NCBI RefSeq assembly: GCF_013280495.1
Contig: NZ_JABSSX010000016.1
Location: forward strand, 1 to 58,556
Length of the DNA: 58,556 bases
From: Brevibacterium permense
GTDB taxonomy: Bacteria > Actinomycetota > Actinomycetes > Actinomycetales > Brevibacteriaceae
Direction of reading: 5' to 3'
The position numbers were made by a program, and so were the translations under genes. The stretch's first letter is position 1. Each line of letters starts with the position of its first letter. Shown here piece after piece: positions 26,259-35,486 of the stretch. The notes below the pieces were generated by a model, which ran no database searches, had not been told where the DNA came from, and was given only the letters and a program-made list of their open reading frames with translations.

Positions 26259-28277
26259 ATGTCTCAGCTGTTCCCGCACCTCTTCGAACCCATCACCATC
26301 GGCTCCACGACGATCCGAAACCGCATCGTCTCCTCCGGCCATGACACCGTCCTCGACGATCACGCCCACATCGGCGACGACCTCGTCGCTTACCATGAAG
26401 CCCGCGCGAAAGGCGGAGCCGGACTCATCGTCCTCCAGGTCTCCGGCGTCCACGAAACCGCCCGCTACACCAGCCACGTCCTCATGGCCACCGATGAATC
26501 CTCCGTCCCCGGTTACCAGAACGTCGCCGAGGCGGTTCACCGCCACGGAGCCACGATCTTCGCCCAGCTCTTCCATCCCGGCCGCGAAGTCATGGACGGC
26601 GAGCGCGGAATGGCACCCCGGGCCAAGGCCCCGAGCGACGAACCGCAGGAGAGATTCAAGGTCGTCCCCGAAACGCTGTCCACCGCCGAGATCAAGGACA
26701 TCATCGCCGGCTACGGCGAAGCGGCAAAACGCATCGCCGACTCCGGAATCGACGGCGTCGAGATCGTCGCCAGCCACGGCTACCTGCCCATCCAGTTCTT
26801 CACCCCCGCCCTCAACACCCGCACCGACGACTACGGCGGCAGCCCGGAGAACCGTCGCCGGTTCCTCACCGAGGTGGCCCACACCGTCCGTCAATCAGTC
26901 GGCCCAGATGTCGTGGTGGGCGTGCGGATCTCCGGTGAGGACAAGACCGAGGACGGCCTCGTCGCCACCGAGATCCTCGATCTCATAGAACACCTCGACT
27001 CCCTGACCGCCGACGACGTCGACTGCCTCGACTACTTCTCGATCACCGCCGGCGATTCCTCCACCCTGCAAGGTGCCGTCCACATCGTGCCCTCGATGCA
27101 GATCGACCCCGGCTACGCCGCGAACCTGTCCGAGCAGATCAAGAAGATCACCGCCAAGACCGTCATGGTCGCCGGCCGCATCAACCAACCCCACGAAGCC
27201 GAAGCCGCGATCGCCGAGGGCCGCACCGATATGGCGATCATGACCCGCGCGATGATCTGCGACCCCGAGATCGCGAACAAGTCCGAATCCGACGAGGTCG
27301 ACGAGATCCGCGCCTGCATCGGCTGCAACCAAGCCTGCATCGGCCACTTCCAACAGGGCGTGCCGATCTCGTGCATCCAATACCCCGAATCCGGCCGGGA
27401 ACTCACCTTCCTTCCCCGACCGACGGTGCGCACCCGACTCAAGATCCTCGTCATCGGCGGGGGACCGGCCGGACTCAAGGCAGCTGCGGTCGCCGCCGAG
27501 CAGGGCGATGACGTCGTCCTGTGCGAGAAGGAGCCCCACCTCGGCGGGGCGGTGCTGCTGGCTCAGGAACTGCTGTATCGATCCGAATTCGGGGGAGCGG
27601 CGACGAACCTTTCCGCCGAGGCGGCCCGCGCCGGCGTCGACATCCGCACCTCCGCACCGGCCACCCAGAACCTCATCACCGAGGTGGCCCCCGACCACGT
27701 CATCATCGCCACGGGAGCCGAACAGCGCATGCCGGCCCTCGAGATCGCCGACGACGCGCTCGTCATCGGGGCTCGCGACTATCTGCGTAAGTCCCCGGAT
27801 CTTCCGCCCGGTCGCGTGCTCGTCACGGACTGGAAGGGCGATTGGATCGGACTCGGCATCGCCCTGCGTCTGGCCGAGGCCGGGCGACACGTGAGCTTGG
27901 CGACTGCGGCGAACTTCGCCGGTGCCGCCATCCAGCAGTACACGCGCACCCTGCTCGTGTCCCAAGCGCTGCGGACCGGTCGGGTGCAATTCGTCAACGA
28001 CGCTCGCCTCGTCGGCGTCGATGCCGACACCGGTTACCTGCAGTCCACCCTCTGCGAGGTCGTGCACGAGGTCGACGATGTCGCCGCGACGATCGTCTCC
28101 GGTGCCCCGCGATCGGTGACAGTCGACCTCGACTTCGGGGCCGCCTCGGTGACGGTGATCGGCGACGCCCTGGCACCGCGCACAGTCGAAGAGGCCGTGT
28201 ACGAAGGACTGACCGCGGCCACCTCTCTGGCCGCCAGGGACCGGGCGGTCGCAGACGAGCGGGTGGTCACGGCATGA
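26259..28277 (+). CDS. FMN/FAD/[4Fe-4S] oxidoreductase of the Old Yellow Enzyme-2,4-dienoyl-CoA reductase type
   Basis: A 672-residue multidomain flavoenzyme. The N-terminal TIM barrel (residues 1-345) binds FMN (FEPITIGSTTIRNRIV, HGYLPIQFFTPALNTRTDDYGGSPENR). The iron-sulfur motif is ACIGCNQACIG followed by a Cys 11-12 residues later. The C-terminal FAD/NAD(P)-binding part begins ILVIGGGPAGLKAA near residue 395. The layout matches trimethylamine dehydrogenase, 2,4-dienoyl-CoA reductase and N-methylproline demethylase. The family includes demethylases of methylated amines, but the substrate here is unknown. Its stop overlaps the start of a TetR gene (ATGA). Confidence 0.88.
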   Translation: MSQLFPHLFEPITIGSTTIRNRIVSSGHDTVLDDHAHIGDDLVAYHEARAKGGAGLIVLQVSGVHETARYTSHVLMATDESSVPGYQNVAEAVHRHGATIFAQLFHPGREVMDGERGMAPRAKAPSDEPQERFKVVPETLSTAEIKDIIAGYGEAAKRIADSGIDGVEIVASHGYLPIQFFTPALNTRTDDYGGSPENRRRFLTEVAHTVRQSVGPDVVVGVRISGEDKTEDGLVATEILDLIEHLDSLTADDVDCLDYFSITAGDSSTLQGAVHIVPSMQIDPGYAANLSEQIKKITAKTVMVAGRINQPHEAEAAIAEGRTDMAIMTRAMICDPEIANKSESDEVDEIRACIGCNQACIGHFQQGVPISCIQYPESGRELTFLPRPTVRTRLKILVIGGGPAGLKAAAVAAEQGDDVVLCEKEPHLGGAVLLAQELLYRSEFGGAATNLSAEAARAGVDIRTSAPATQNLITEVAPDHVIIATGAEQRMPALEIADDALVIGARDYLRKSPDLPPGRVLVTDWKGDWIGLGIALRLAEAGRHVSLATAANFAGAAIQQYTRTLLVSQALRTGRVQFVNDARLVGVDADTGYLQSTLCEVVHEVDDVAATIVSGAPRSVTVDLDFGAASVTVIGDALAPRTVEEAVYEGLTAATSLAARDRAVADERVVTA

Positions 28278-28897
28278 GCCCCCGTCCAGCTCAGCCGCCT
28301 GAACAGGCCGAGGCGAAGAAGTTCGCGATCATCCAGGCAACGCTCGACGCCATCGTCGCCAAAGGGCCCGCTGCCGTCCGGCTCGGGGACGTGGCGAAGG
28401 CAGTCGGCATGTCCATCGGCACCGTGCAGTACTACTTCGAGTCCCGGGACGACCTGCTCGCCCAGTCGTTCTCCTTCCATACGGCGACGGTGCTGCTGCA
28501 CCTCGAAGAGATGGCGAAGCCGGGCGGTGACCCCCGTGGTCGGATGGCTCGCTATCGCCTGCACGATGCGTTCGCTGCCGTCCATGGGGTGGGCATGCAC
28601 GAGCAGCGGTCGCGGATCTGGCTCGAACTCGTCACCGCCGCGCGCACGGATGAAGGCCTGCAGAACTGTGTCGATGCCGTGTTCGCCGGATGGCGAAGAC
28701 TGTTCCGGACGATCGTCGACGATGGGCTGAAGAGGCACGATTTCGAGCTCTTCCAGCTCTCCGCCGCCGAGGTGGTCGACACGTTCGTCGCCATCATCGA
28801 CGGTTTCGACCTGGCCACCGTCGCCAGTCACGGACCGGATCCACGCACAATGACGCGCATCCTCATCGAAACAGCCGACCGCCTGCTCGAAGGCTAG
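28274..28897 (+). CDS. TetR/AcrR family transcriptional regulator
   Basis: A 207-residue regulator. The HTH domain reads KKFAIIQATLDAI, VRLGDVAKAVGMSIGTVQYYFESRDDLL, a strong TetR signature. The C-terminal domain (IWLELVTAARTDEGLQ, FVAIIDGFDLATV) resembles TetR_C regulators of amine or betaine metabolism. The ATG overlaps the flavoenzyme stop by 4 nt, so it is the second gene of that operon and its likely local regulator. It is convergent with the AAA gene, 37 nt away. Confidence 0.9.
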   Translation: MSPRPAQPPEQAEAKKFAIIQATLDAIVAKGPAAVRLGDVAKAVGMSIGTVQYYFESRDDLLAQSFSFHTATVLLHLEEMAKPGGDPRGRMARYRLHDAFAAVHGVGMHEQRSRIWLELVTAARTDEGLQNCVDAVFAGWRRLFRTIVDDGLKRHDFELFQLSAAEVVDTFVAIIDGFDLATVASHGPDPRTMTRILIETADRLLEG

Positions 28898-28934
28898 GGG
28901 AACCGTGCCCGAGCGGCGGTTGAGCGCGCCCGCC

Positions 28935-30248
28935 TCACAACCGCGCGATCGTCTCCACGTCCTCGCCGAACTCGCGAGCCGTCTCCTCGGACACCGTCGC
29001 CCGCGTCGCCCGCAGCGCCTCGATGTAGTCATCGGTCGAAAGCACGTCGGTCCGCGAAGCCATGTCGACGTGCTGCTGTCGCAGCGACGACGCCAGAGCT
29101 TCCTGCGAAGCACGCCGGGCCGCATACTCGATATCGGCCGGGGTCAGACCGTCACTGGCATTGACGAGCACGTCGAGATCGACACCGGCGATAGTGTGCT
29201 CGGGAATGTAGCGCGACCAGATCGCTTCCCTGGCGGTGGCATCGGGCAGCCCAATCGGGATGACGTAGTCGAAGCGCCCATGCCGCAGGAACGCCGCATC
29301 GAGGGCGCGGACGAAGTTCGTCGCACAGATGAGCAGCCGGCCCTCCCGATCCCGGAACTCCGCGACCTGCTTGAGCAGCTCGTTCGTCACCCCCTGTGTC
29401 GGCGACGGCGGCTCACCTCCGCGCTTCGACGCGATCTCCTCGACCTCATCAATGAACACCACGGCATGCTCGAGCTCGTTGATCTGCTCGAACGTCGTCC
29501 GCAGACCCGCGGCGACACCGCCGGGCTCACCGGACAGACGCGACGGGAACACCTCGACGAACGGCCAGTCCAACCGCGACGCCACCGCCTTCGCGAACGT
29601 CGTCTTCCCAGTCCCCGGCGGACCGAAGAGCATCACCGCCCGAGGCGGCACGACCCCGAAATGATCGGCGAGATCTGGTTCGGCCAAGGGCACGACGAGG
29701 CGGTCCTCGAGCATGTCCTTCTCCTCCTGCATCCCGCTCACCCCATCCCAGAGGTGGCGGGGCAGAATCCGTCCCCCGACCGTTTTGAGTCGGTCGAGCT
29801 CACGACGTTGGACGGGCAAGTGCCGCTCGACGTACTTCAGCCCGGACCGGGCCTCGAAACCGTTGGCCACCAGACCATCGCAGGCCGACGTCCCCGCGGG
29901 AATGAGCATCGACAGCTTCCCCAAGCCCAGCGGCATGAGACGGCGTTCGAGCGCGTCGAGCAGCCCCGCCTCGGCGCGGGTGCCCTGCTCCGGATCCGCA
30001 CGGACCGCCTCGAGGACATGGAAGAACACGAGAACCCCCTGCCCGTGGGCGGCGCGGCCGACGGCGGCACCGACGATCTCCTCATCACGGACGGCCACGA
30101 CGGCCTGATTGCGCTGGCAGGCGGCCAGCACCTCGGAGAGCGGATAGAGCGGGGGAGCGGCCGCAGATTCCGGGACGGCGGCTTCGAAGAGACGGATGAT
30201 TCCGTCTAGGTCATCATCGTGGAAATCGCGGATGCGGGTGCGGGTCAT
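28935..30248 (-). CDS. Fusion of N-terminal GNAT acetyltransferase-like domain with AAA+ ATPase
   Basis: A 437-residue protein. Residues 1-145 have a GNAT-like pattern (TRIRDFHDDDLDGIIRLFEAA, AVVAVRDEEIVGAAVG, LGKLSMLIPAGTSACDGLVANGFEA) with a weak acetyl-CoA loop. Residues about 165-437 are a Cdc48/FtsH-type AAA+ module: Walker A FGPPGTGKTT, Walker B VVFIDEVEEIAS, sensor 1 LLICATN, arginine-finger region FLRHGRFD and a helical lid. All core ATPase residues are present. AGGAG precedes the ATG. Function is unknown; ATP-driven remodelling coupled to acetylation or acetyl-CoA sensing is an idea only. It diverges from dapA. Confidence 0.8.
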   Translation of the reverse strand: MTRTRIRDFHDDDLDGIIRLFEAAVPESAAAPPLYPLSEVLAACQRNQAVVAVRDEEIVGAAVGRAAHGQGVLVFFHVLEAVRADPEQGTRAEAGLLDALERRLMPLGLGKLSMLIPAGTSACDGLVANGFEARSGLKYVERHLPVQRRELDRLKTVGGRILPRHLWDGVSGMQEEKDMLEDRLVVPLAEPDLADHFGVVPPRAVMLFGPPGTGKTTFAKAVASRLDWPFVEVFPSRLSGEPGGVAAGLRTTFEQINELEHAVVFIDEVEEIASKRGGEPPSPTQGVTNELLKQVAEFRDREGRLLICATNFVRALDAAFLRHGRFDYVIPIGLPDATAREAIWSRYIPEHTIAGVDLDVLVNASDGLTPADIEYAARRASQEALASSLRQQHVDMASRTDVLSTDDYIEALRATRATVSEETAREFGEDVETIARL

Positions 30249-30410
30249 CGAAAACTCCTGAGTTTCGGTGGCAGCCAGGGCACAAGCGTAGACGATCAGA
30301 CGGACACGGATGTGATCCGTCTCTCACTGTGACCGCATGAGCGCCGCCTCCGAGGCGAACGACACCCGCAACGCGGGTGGACCACTGCACTGATGAGACG
30401 ACGTGGGCGG

Positions 30411-30416
30411 TATCCT
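30411..30416 (+). promoter_or_regulatory. -10 hexamer of leaderless dapA transcript
   Basis: TATCCT ends 8 nt before the preferred dapA ATG, and no Shine-Dalgarno is visible. Upstream, GACGGA/TCCGTC and a perfect ACCCGC/GCGGGT hairpin lie in the 175-nt gap shared with the divergent AAA gene. Confidence 0.5.
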
Positions 30417-30423
30417 TGGGTCT

Positions 30424-31347
30424 ATGGCGATTCTCGGTGATCAGGCAGCAGCGACTGCCCTTGACGCGTTCGGTTCCGTCGGCACTGCAATGGTGACTCC
30501 ATTCAAGCGCGACGGCAGCATCGACTATGCGTCCGTGGAGAAGGTGGCGAACCACCTCGTCGAGCTCGGCAACGACATGCTCGTCGTCTCCGGCACCACC
30601 GGCGAATCTCCCACGACGACCGACGACGAGAAGGTCGAACTCATCCGCGTCGTCCGCGGTGTCATCGGCAAGCGGGCGAAGATCGTCGCCGGCACCGGCA
30701 ACAACGTCACCGCACACACCATCGACCTCTCCCGCCGCTCGGCCGACGCCGGAGCCGACGGGATCCTGCTCGTCACCCCGTACTATTCGAAGCCGACCCA
30801 ACCGGCGATCGAAGCCCATATGCGCGCGGCCGCCGACTCCACCGACCTGCCGGTCATGCTCTATGACATTCCCGGCCGCGCCGGTGCCCCGATCATCACG
30901 GACACCCTGCTGCGACTCTCGGACCACCCGAACATCCTCGCGGTCAAAGACGCCAAGGGAGACCTCTTCGCCTCTTCGTTCGTGATGAACAACTCCTCGC
31001 TCGTGTACTACTCCGGCGAGGACGCGCTCAACCTGCCGCTGCTGTCCCTCGGCGCGCTCGGACTTGTGTCCGTGGCCGGACACGTCTGCTCAGACCGGTT
31101 CGCCGCCATGGTCTCCGCAGTGGCGAACAACGACCTGAGCACCGCACGCACCCTTTCCCGCGACACCGCGGACGTGGTGGATGCGCTCATGAACCACATG
31201 CCGGGAGTGATCTCGGCGAAGGCCGCTCTGCAGGCCCAAGGAATACTCGACAACCGCGACGTGCGTATGCCGCTGCTCCCAGCTGATGAGGAGCAGATGG
31301 CGTTCGTCGCCGCCCAATTGACCAGGAGTGGTTACCTCAGTGAATAA
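30424..31347 (+). CDS. dapA: 4-hydroxy-tetrahydrodipicolinate synthase
   Basis: A 307-residue aldolase joining pyruvate and aspartate semialdehyde in the lysine pathway. Class signatures are VSGTTGESPTTTDDEK, LLVTPYYSKPTQ, MLYDIPGR and the Schiff-base lysine in LAVKDAKGD near residue 172. The ATG at 30424 fits the family length and a leaderless promoter; an upstream GTG/ATG at 30403 would overlie the -10 hexamer. It overlaps rnjA by 8 nt, the usual dapA-RNase J arrangement. Confidence 0.96.
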   Translation: MAILGDQAAATALDAFGSVGTAMVTPFKRDGSIDYASVEKVANHLVELGNDMLVVSGTTGESPTTTDDEKVELIRVVRGVIGKRAKIVAGTGNNVTAHTIDLSRRSADAGADGILLVTPYYSKPTQPAIEAHMRAAADSTDLPVMLYDIPGRAGAPIITDTLLRLSDHPNILAVKDAKGDLFASSFVMNNSSLVYYSGEDALNLPLLSLGALGLVSVAGHVCSDRFAAMVSAVANNDLSTARTLSRDTADVVDALMNHMPGVISAKAALQAQGILDNRDVRMPLLPADEEQMAFVAAQLTRSGYLSE

Positions 31348-33028
31348 TGCATTGACCCAAGAACTGTCCCTCCCGCCGAAGATGGACAAAGAAGCCGTCC
31401 GCATCGTCGCGCTCGGCGGACTCGGCGAAGTCGGCCGCAATATGACCGTCTTCGAATACCACGGCAAACTCCTCATCGTCGACTGCGGTGTGCTCTTCCC
31501 GGAAGAGGACCAGCCCGGCGTCGACCTCATCCTCCCCGACTTCTCCTACCTGGATGACCGCCTCGATGACATCATCGGCCTCGTCCTCACCCACGGCCAC
31601 GAAGACCACATCGGCGCCGTTCCCTACCTGCTGCGTCGCAAGGGCGACATTCCGATTCTCGGCTCGCAGCTGACGATCGCGCTCATCGAAGCCAAGCTCA
31701 AAGAGCACCGGATCAAGCCCATCACCCGTGTGGTGAAGGAAGACGACGTCGACCAGCTCGGTCCCTTCGACCTCGAGTTCGTCGCCGTCAACCACTCGAT
31801 CCCCGATGCCCTGGCCGTGTTCATCCGCACCGGTGCCGGAAACATCCTGCACACCGGTGACTTCAAGATGGACCAGCTGCCGCTTGACGGCCGAATCACC
31901 GACCTCCGCGCCTTCGCTCGCCTCGGCGAAGAGGGTGTGGACCTGTTCATGACGGACTCGACGAACGCCGAGGTTCCCGGCTTCACCGCGTTGGAGAAGG
32001 ACATCGGGCCTGTGCTCGAGAATCTCTTCGGCACCGCGGAACGCCGCATCATCGTCGCCTCGTTCTCCTCGCACGTCCACCGTGTGCAGCAGGTGCTCAA
32101 CGCCGCCACTGCTCACGGTCGCAAGGTGGCACTCGTCGGCCGCTCCATGGTGCGGAACATGAAGATCGCCGAAGACCTCGGCTACCTCAACGTGCCCCAG
32201 GGAACGCTCATCGACATCAAGAAGGTCGACGACTACCCCGAGGATCAGATCGTCCTCATGTGCACCGGCTCCCAGGGCGAGCCGATGGCCGCCCTGTCCC
32301 GGATGGCCAACCGCAACCACCGGGTCGACGTCGGCGACGGCGACACCGTCATCCTCGCCTCCTCGCTCATCCCCGGCAACGAGAACTCCGTGTTCAAGGT
32401 CATCAACGGCCTGATGAAGCTCGGCGCTCGTGTCATCTCGAAGGCCGACGCGAAGATCCACGTGTCCGGTCACGCCTCCGGCGGCGAGCTGCTCTACTGC
32501 TACAACATCGTCAAGCCCCGCGGCGTCATGCCCGTCCACGGCGAATGGCGCCACCTGCTGGCCAACGCCCGCCACGCCGAGGCGACCGGAGTCGACCCGA
32601 ACAACATCGTCCTGGCCGATGACGGCTGGGTCGTCGACCTCAAGGACGGTCACGCCGAGGTCGTCGGCGCTGTCGACTGCAACTACGTCTTCGTCGACGG
32701 TTCGTCGGTCGGTGAGATCACCGAGGCGGACCTCAAGGATCGTCTCGTCCTGTCCGGTGAGGGCTTCGTGACGATCTTCATGGCCGTGAACTCGCAGACG
32801 AAGTCGCTCATCGCCGGTCCCGAGATCCACGCCCGCGGCGTGGCCGAGTCCGACGACGTCTTCGACTCGATCGTCCCGAAGGTGCAGAAGGCCGTCGAGG
32901 ATGCTCTGCGGGACGGCACTACCGATCAGTACCAGCTCCAGCAGGTGGTGCGCCGCACCATCGGCCGCTGGGTGTCGTCGAAGCTGCGCCGTAAGCCGAT
33001 GATCGTCCCCATGGTCGTCATCGTCTGA
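31340..33028 (+). CDS. rnj: Ribonuclease J
   Basis: A 562-residue metallo-beta-lactamase/beta-CASP ribonuclease with 5-prime exo- and endonuclease roles. The metal motif THGHEDHIGAVPYLL is near residue 80, followed by VNHSIPDAL, HTGDFKMD, TDSTNAE and, in the beta-CASP part, SSHVHRVQQ, CTGSQGEPMAAL, SGHASGGEL and MPVHGEWRHL. The GTG at 31340 has AGGAG 11 nt upstream inside dapA; GTG 31328 is possible but overlies that site. Followed by two large hairpins. Confidence 0.95.
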   Translation: MNNALTQELSLPPKMDKEAVRIVALGGLGEVGRNMTVFEYHGKLLIVDCGVLFPEEDQPGVDLILPDFSYLDDRLDDIIGLVLTHGHEDHIGAVPYLLRRKGDIPILGSQLTIALIEAKLKEHRIKPITRVVKEDDVDQLGPFDLEFVAVNHSIPDALAVFIRTGAGNILHTGDFKMDQLPLDGRITDLRAFARLGEEGVDLFMTDSTNAEVPGFTALEKDIGPVLENLFGTAERRIIVASFSSHVHRVQQVLNAATAHGRKVALVGRSMVRNMKIAEDLGYLNVPQGTLIDIKKVDDYPEDQIVLMCTGSQGEPMAALSRMANRNHRVDVGDGDTVILASSLIPGNENSVFKVINGLMKLGARVISKADAKIHVSGHASGGELLYCYNIVKPRGVMPVHGEWRHLLANARHAEATGVDPNNIVLADDGWVVDLKDGHAEVVGAVDCNYVFVDGSSVGEITEADLKDRLVLSGEGFVTIFMAVNSQTKSLIAGPEIHARGVAESDDVFDSIVPKVQKAVEDALRDGTTDQYQLQQVVRRTIGRWVSSKLRRKPMIVPMVVIV

Positions 33029-33082
33029 GACTCCGCCTTCGAGCGGCTCCGTCGTCGGTCTGCTGCACCGACGAAACTGCGA

Positions 33083-33120
33083 ACGCCCGCAGATGCCTCC
33101 TCGCGAGGCTCTGCGGGCGT
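33083..33120 (+). terminator. Terminator hairpin after rnj
   Basis: An 11-bp stem (ACGCCCGCAGA with TCTGCGGGCGT) plus an inner 5-bp stem (GCCTC/GAGGC) with a short loop, 55 nt after the rnj stop. CGTCGTCGCGTTC follows rather than a U-run. Confidence 0.7.
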
Positions 33121-33137
33121 CGTCGCGTTCTGGGCGA

Positions 33138-33193
33138 ATCGCCTTTTGATCGGCACATCGCGTTTGAACCCGATGCGTGGATCAAAAGGCGAT
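33138..33193. terminator. 14-bp perfect inverted repeat between convergent genes
   Basis: ATCGCCTTTTGATC and GATCAAAAGGCGAT are exact inverted copies, with further imperfect pairing inside. It sits between the rnj terminator and the end of the permease gene, and because the arms contain an AAAA/TTTT tract it can serve either direction. Confidence 0.6.
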
Positions 33194-33304
33194 GACTCCT
33201 GCGGCAGTCCGCTCCGGGCGGTGTCGCCTGGGCGGATCCGCCTCGAAATCCCGATGGAAATCGCGGAGGATCCACCCGCAGGAAGCAACTGCTGAGCGCA
33301 GCGC

Positions 33305-35230
33305 TCAGGCGCGGGCGGTGGGCTCCTGCTCGTCGTCGGGGTCCGAGCTGCGTATGTTGTCGGCAGCTGCGTCGACTGCCGCGCCGCCCGCGCCAGCTCC
33401 TGCCTCAAGGCCCGGCAGCGGTTTGCCCGGCGAGCGGCGGATCATCACTACGACGACGGCGAGCCCGATGATGATCGTGGTAAGGACGACGGTGCCCGCG
33501 TTGAAGCCCAGCCCGTTGAGTCCGATGAACGCCAGGGCACCGGCGGCCAGCGAATACACGAGCATCGGGATCGACGTGCGGCGGATGAGCTCGCCCTCCC
33601 GACCGATGAGTCCCACCGTCGCCGAGGCGGCCACGACGTTGTGCACGGCCACCATATTTCCAGCGGCGCCGCCGACCGCCTGAGCCGCGACCACGGTCTC
33701 AGGGCTGGCGGCACCGATCGCGGTGCCGGTGGAGAACTGGAACTGCGAGAACATGACGTTCGAGACGGTGTTCGACCCTGCCACGAAGGCACCCAGGGCA
33801 CCGACGAACGGGGCGAACAACGGCCAGGAGTCACCCACGGAACTGGCGGCCGCCTCGGCGAGGGTGACCGGCATCGAATCCAGGCCGGCGCCGTTGTAGT
33901 CGGCGCCGGAGTTGATGAACACGCGCACCAGCGGCAGGGAACACAGCAGCGCAACGGCCGCGCCGGCGATCTGCGAACCGGCGATCTGCCACGAGCCTGC
34001 GATCTGCTTCTTCGCCATCCGGTGGATGAAGTACGTCAGCCCGCAGGCGAGGACGAAGATCGCGCCGGGCGACCACAGCAGATCCATGTTCTGGCTGATC
34101 GGGGTGCCGAAGATGTTGTCGATCTTGATCACGGCCGGACCGTTGAGGAACTCCTTGATCGCGGGCACATTGCGGGTGATGAGCAGCAGGGCGACGACGA
34201 TGAGGTAGGGCGACCACGCCCGGGTCAGTGACATCTTCTTGGTCAGCTGCGCCTTCTCCTTGTTCGGGTCGACGGTGCCCATCCAGAATGCCGGCCACTT
34301 CTCACGCGGAGCGAAGTCCCAGGTCTTCTTGGGCATGAGGAATCCCATCCGCGAGGTCGTCACGACGATGGCCAGACCGATGAGCCCGCCGAGCAGCGAC
34401 GGGAACTCGGGTCCGAGCACATTGGCCACGATGAGGTAGGGCACGATCATCGCCACGGCCGCATAGATCGCGAACGGGGCGATGGCCAGACCGTCGGCGA
34501 ATCGCCGATTGGCGCCGAAGAACCCGGTCATCATGCACGAGAGCAGCAGCGGGATGAGAATGCCGCAGCAGGCGTGGATGAGCGCGACCTGGGTGGCGGT
34601 GTGAGCGACGAACTCGGCCTGGCCGAGGCCGAGCTGACCGGCGCGTTCGGCGACATCGGCCGACATCGAGCCGTCCTCCTGAGACAGTCCTGTGCCGATG
34701 CCCACGACCATCGGGGTGCCCACGGCACCGAAGCTCACCGGAGTCGACTGGATGATGAGACCGGCGAGGACCGCGGCGATCGCGGGGAAGCCGAGGGCCA
34801 ACATGAGCGGAGCGACGACGGCGGCCGGAGTGCCGAAGCCGGCAGCACCCTCAATGAAGGAGCCGAAGAGCCAGGCGACGATGATGACCTGCACCCGCCG
34901 GTCCGGGGAGATCGCGATGAAGCCTGCGCGGATCGTTTCGATCGCTCCGGACCGGGTGATCGTGGCCAAGAGCAGAAGCGCACCGAAGACGATCCACAGC
35001 AGGCCGATCGCGACGAGGAGGCCCTGGACGACCGAGGCGCCGATCGTCACCCATTCGATCTTCCATGCGAAGTTCGCCACGAGTGCCGCGGCGACCAGGC
35101 CGATGGGCATGGCGTATTTGGCGGGCCAGCGGAATCCGATGAGAAGGATTCCGGCCAAGAGGATGGGGGAGAGGGCCAGAAGAGCTGCAACAGCGAGGTT
35201 GTCCACCGTGAGTCCGATCCGCGGCACCAT
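33305..35230 (-). CDS. L-lactate permease family transporter (LctP/GlcA-like)
   Basis: A 641-residue membrane protein with about 14 hydrophobic segments. Family signatures include [20 protein letters not shown] near residue 100, SFGAVGTPM, and the C-terminal [19 protein letters not shown]. Family members carry L-lactate, D-lactate and glycolate with protons. The ATG at 35230 (GAGG just upstream) is chosen; a GTG at 35302 would add 24 residues unlike the family. The last 40 residues are a hydrophilic Gly/Asp-rich tail. It diverges from malate synthase across a palindrome-rich gap. Confidence 0.85.
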   Translation of the reverse strand: MVPRIGLTVDNLAVAALLALSPILLAGILLIGFRWPAKYAMPIGLVAAALVANFAWKIEWVTIGASVVQGLLVAIGLLWIVFGALLLLATITRSGAIETIRAGFIAISPDRRVQVIIVAWLFGSFIEGAAGFGTPAAVVAPLMLALGFPAIAAVLAGLIIQSTPVSFGAVGTPMVVGIGTGLSQEDGSMSADVAERAGQLGLGQAEFVAHTATQVALIHACCGILIPLLLSCMMTGFFGANRRFADGLAIAPFAIYAAVAMIVPYLIVANVLGPEFPSLLGGLIGLAIVVTTSRMGFLMPKKTWDFAPREKWPAFWMGTVDPNKEKAQLTKKMSLTRAWSPYLIVVALLLITRNVPAIKEFLNGPAVIKIDNIFGTPISQNMDLLWSPGAIFVLACGLTYFIHRMAKKQIAGSWQIAGSQIAGAAVALLCSLPLVRVFINSGADYNGAGLDSMPVTLAEAAASSVGDSWPLFAPFVGALGAFVAGSNTVSNVMFSQFQFSTGTAIGAASPETVVAAQAVGGAAGNMVAVHNVVAASATVGLIGREGELIRRTSIPMLVYSLAAGALAFIGLNGLGFNAGTVVLTTIIIGLAVVVVMIRRSPGKPLPGLEAGAGAGGAAVDAAADNIRSSDPDDEQEPTARA

Positions 35231-35364
35231 TGCCGCCTCGGCGAGTCCATGAGAGATGTTCCCCCTATCCTCCCGGGCGCCTTTGGCGGAGTCAATGAAC
35301 ACACCGTCTCGAATGCAGGATATGGTTTGACGAGACGTACATCACCTCATATTCTTTCGTTGTG

Positions 35365-35392
35365 TGAACAAACATTTTCACAATGTGAAAGT
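35365..35392. promoter_or_regulatory. Operator-like TGTGAA/TTCACA repeats
   Basis: TGTGAA at 35365-35370 is followed by the palindrome TTTCACA-A-TGTGAAA at 35378-35392, so three half-sites alternate within 28 bp. The site lies in the 256-bp gap between the divergent permease and malate synthase genes and could coordinate both. Such half-sites occur in GntR, IclR and CRP-type operators; which applies is unknown. Confidence 0.5.
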
Positions 35393-35486
35393 TTCGCAGT
35401 CAAAACCCCGATGACCAGCGCACATATCGCATCACCAGATGCGGATAAGGACGCAGCACCGATGTGCTGACTAAGGAGAACGATCG

